Shown: positions 47,007 to 47,783 of the stretch, in pieces
Layout of the letters: each line of letters opens with the position of its first letter
How positions within the stretch are numbered: the stretch's first letter is position 1
DNA from: Gonium pectorale
Taxonomy: Eukaryota > Chlorophyta > Chlorophyceae > Chlamydomonadales > Volvocaceae
Direction of reading: 5' to 3'
NCBI GenBank assembly: GCA_001584585.1
Contig: LSYV01000005.1
Coordinates: forward strand, 1,079,323-1,127,105
Length of the DNA: 47,783 nucleotides
Program-made: the position numbers and the translations under genes
The notes under the pieces: model-generated
Told to the model about the DNA's origin: nothing
The model's database searches: none
Seen by the model: the letters and a program-made list of their open reading frames with translations, nothing else

Positions 47007-47783
47007 CTGTGTGACGGGTGGGGGGGAGGGGTGGTCATGTGTGTGTGTGTGAGTGTGTGTGTTGGAAAGGAACAACGCATACGACGAACGTAAGCGCGAA
47101 AGTGATGATGTCGTTGTAGGACTCAGCTCCAGAGGTAGTCGAAGGGGTGATGTCCCTGCATGTTAGTTCGGCGGCGACCACCACCGTAGCCCCCGATGTG
47201 TTACGTCATGCGAATGCGCGTGCTTGTAGACAGGCTGCAAACAGACTAGGCGAGGTAGGCGAGCCCCCGATGTGTGTGCGTGTGTGTGTAAGTGTGGCGG
47301 TGTGGCGGGTTGGGGGGTGGGGGTGGTGGAGGTGGCCATGTGTGTGTGTGGGTGGGGGGGTGGCGGTGTGGCGGGTGGGGGGTGGGGGCGGGGACACTGG
47401 GGCCACGGGGGCCCCCGCGCAAGGTAGGCGCGGACGGCGCGGGATGAGACCGGGGGCGTGTGGAAAGGCAAAGCGGTGCCGCTCGGGGCATAGGGCATGG
47501 GGCACGTCAGCGCTTCTGTCAGATGGGGCAATGGCGGGGAGGCAGACAGAGGGGGGAAGGGCTGCAGGAGGGTAGGTGGAGGCTGAGGGCGGTGTTACGG
47601 GCGCCGGCGCACTCTCAGTCGGGCGATCGCGGGGGGGGGGGTACGTGGGAGTGGGCACGGGATGGTGCGCTGCGTGTGGGCGGACACGGGCGGACGCGGG
47701 TGCTCCCGAACAGCCCTTCCAGCCATCTAGGGACCGGCCCGACACAATTGCCCCACCCCCGGCCCGCCCAAGGCCAGGGAGGA
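47007..47783 (-). other. intron of the ABCA gene, no exon recognised
   Basis: The acceptor of the exon at 47006 opens into GT-rich and GGGGTGG-rich sequence with no further ABC motif up to the window edge. It contains a family 1 repeat copy at 47070-47203. Confidence 0.5.
47070..47203 (+). repeat. dispersed repeat family 1, copy 3
   Basis: It begins GAACAACGCATACGACGAAC directly after a (GT)n tract and contains GACTCAGCTCCAGAGG and GATGTCCCTGCATG. It continues with GTAGCCCCCGATG, a segment also shared with copy 2. Confidence 0.88.

Noticed and set aside
1..47783. tRNA, rRNA or snRNA genes
   Set aside because: No cloverleaf, rRNA core or snRNA Sm-site pattern was recognised by eye; a dedicated covariance search could not be run.

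Overview
The window looks like nuclear DNA of a volvocine (Chlamydomonas/Volvox-type) green alga. The DNA is very GC-rich. Genes are split by many short introns with GTGAGT/GTGGGT/GTAAG donors and C/T-rich acceptors. TGTAA, the usual green-algal poly(A) signal, follows several stop codons. The protein content (proline-rich SPPSP linkers, a gametolysin-type M11 peptidase, an alanine/glycine-rich LRR protein) is also typical of this group. All gene models were spliced by hand from the sequence. For each full-length model the reading phase was checked across every junction; one junction in the wax synthase model is weak.

Layout from left to right: (1) 1-141, the possible 3' end of a + strand gene. 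(2) 142-3145, convergent 3' flanks. (3) 3146-8924 (-), a wax-synthase-type MBOAT acyltransferase in 10 exons, with a large low-complexity insert. (4) 9685-12070 (+), a PAQR (adiponectin-receptor/HlyIII-like) seven-helix protein in 5 exons, head to head with the wax synthase. (5) 12071-15288, convergent 3' flanks. (6) 15289-26299 (-), a secreted protein of about 1765 residues in 18 exons: signal peptide, GH9 endoglucanase-type domain, then a long array of bulb-lectin-like modules joined by SPPSP linkers. (7) 28305-33308 (+), a 966-residue LRR protein in 6 exons, divergent from the GH9-lectin gene. (8) 33309-35839, convergent 3' flanks. (9) 35840-43742 (-), a secreted gametolysin-like M11 protein of 844 residues in 11 exons. 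(10) 44782-47006 (-), the last four exons of an ABCA-type ABC transporter; the rest lies beyond the right edge.

The most striking observation is that two secreted, cell-wall-type 'enzymes' have lost key catalytic residues. The GH9 domain has Thr-Asp-Gly-Gly where Asp-Ala-Gly-Asp is expected, and Phe where the proton-donor Glu is expected. It is fused to a lectin array, so it may be a non-catalytic glycan-binding wall protein. The M11 protein has HDLSH instead of HELGH, Ser instead of the motif Gly, and Leu at the Met-turn. The PAQR protein has also lost canonical His positions. Two dispersed non-coding repeat families recur in the window (three copies of one, four or more of the other), nearly always in introns or a 3' flank. 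No RNA gene, CRISPR array or autonomous mobile element was recognised.
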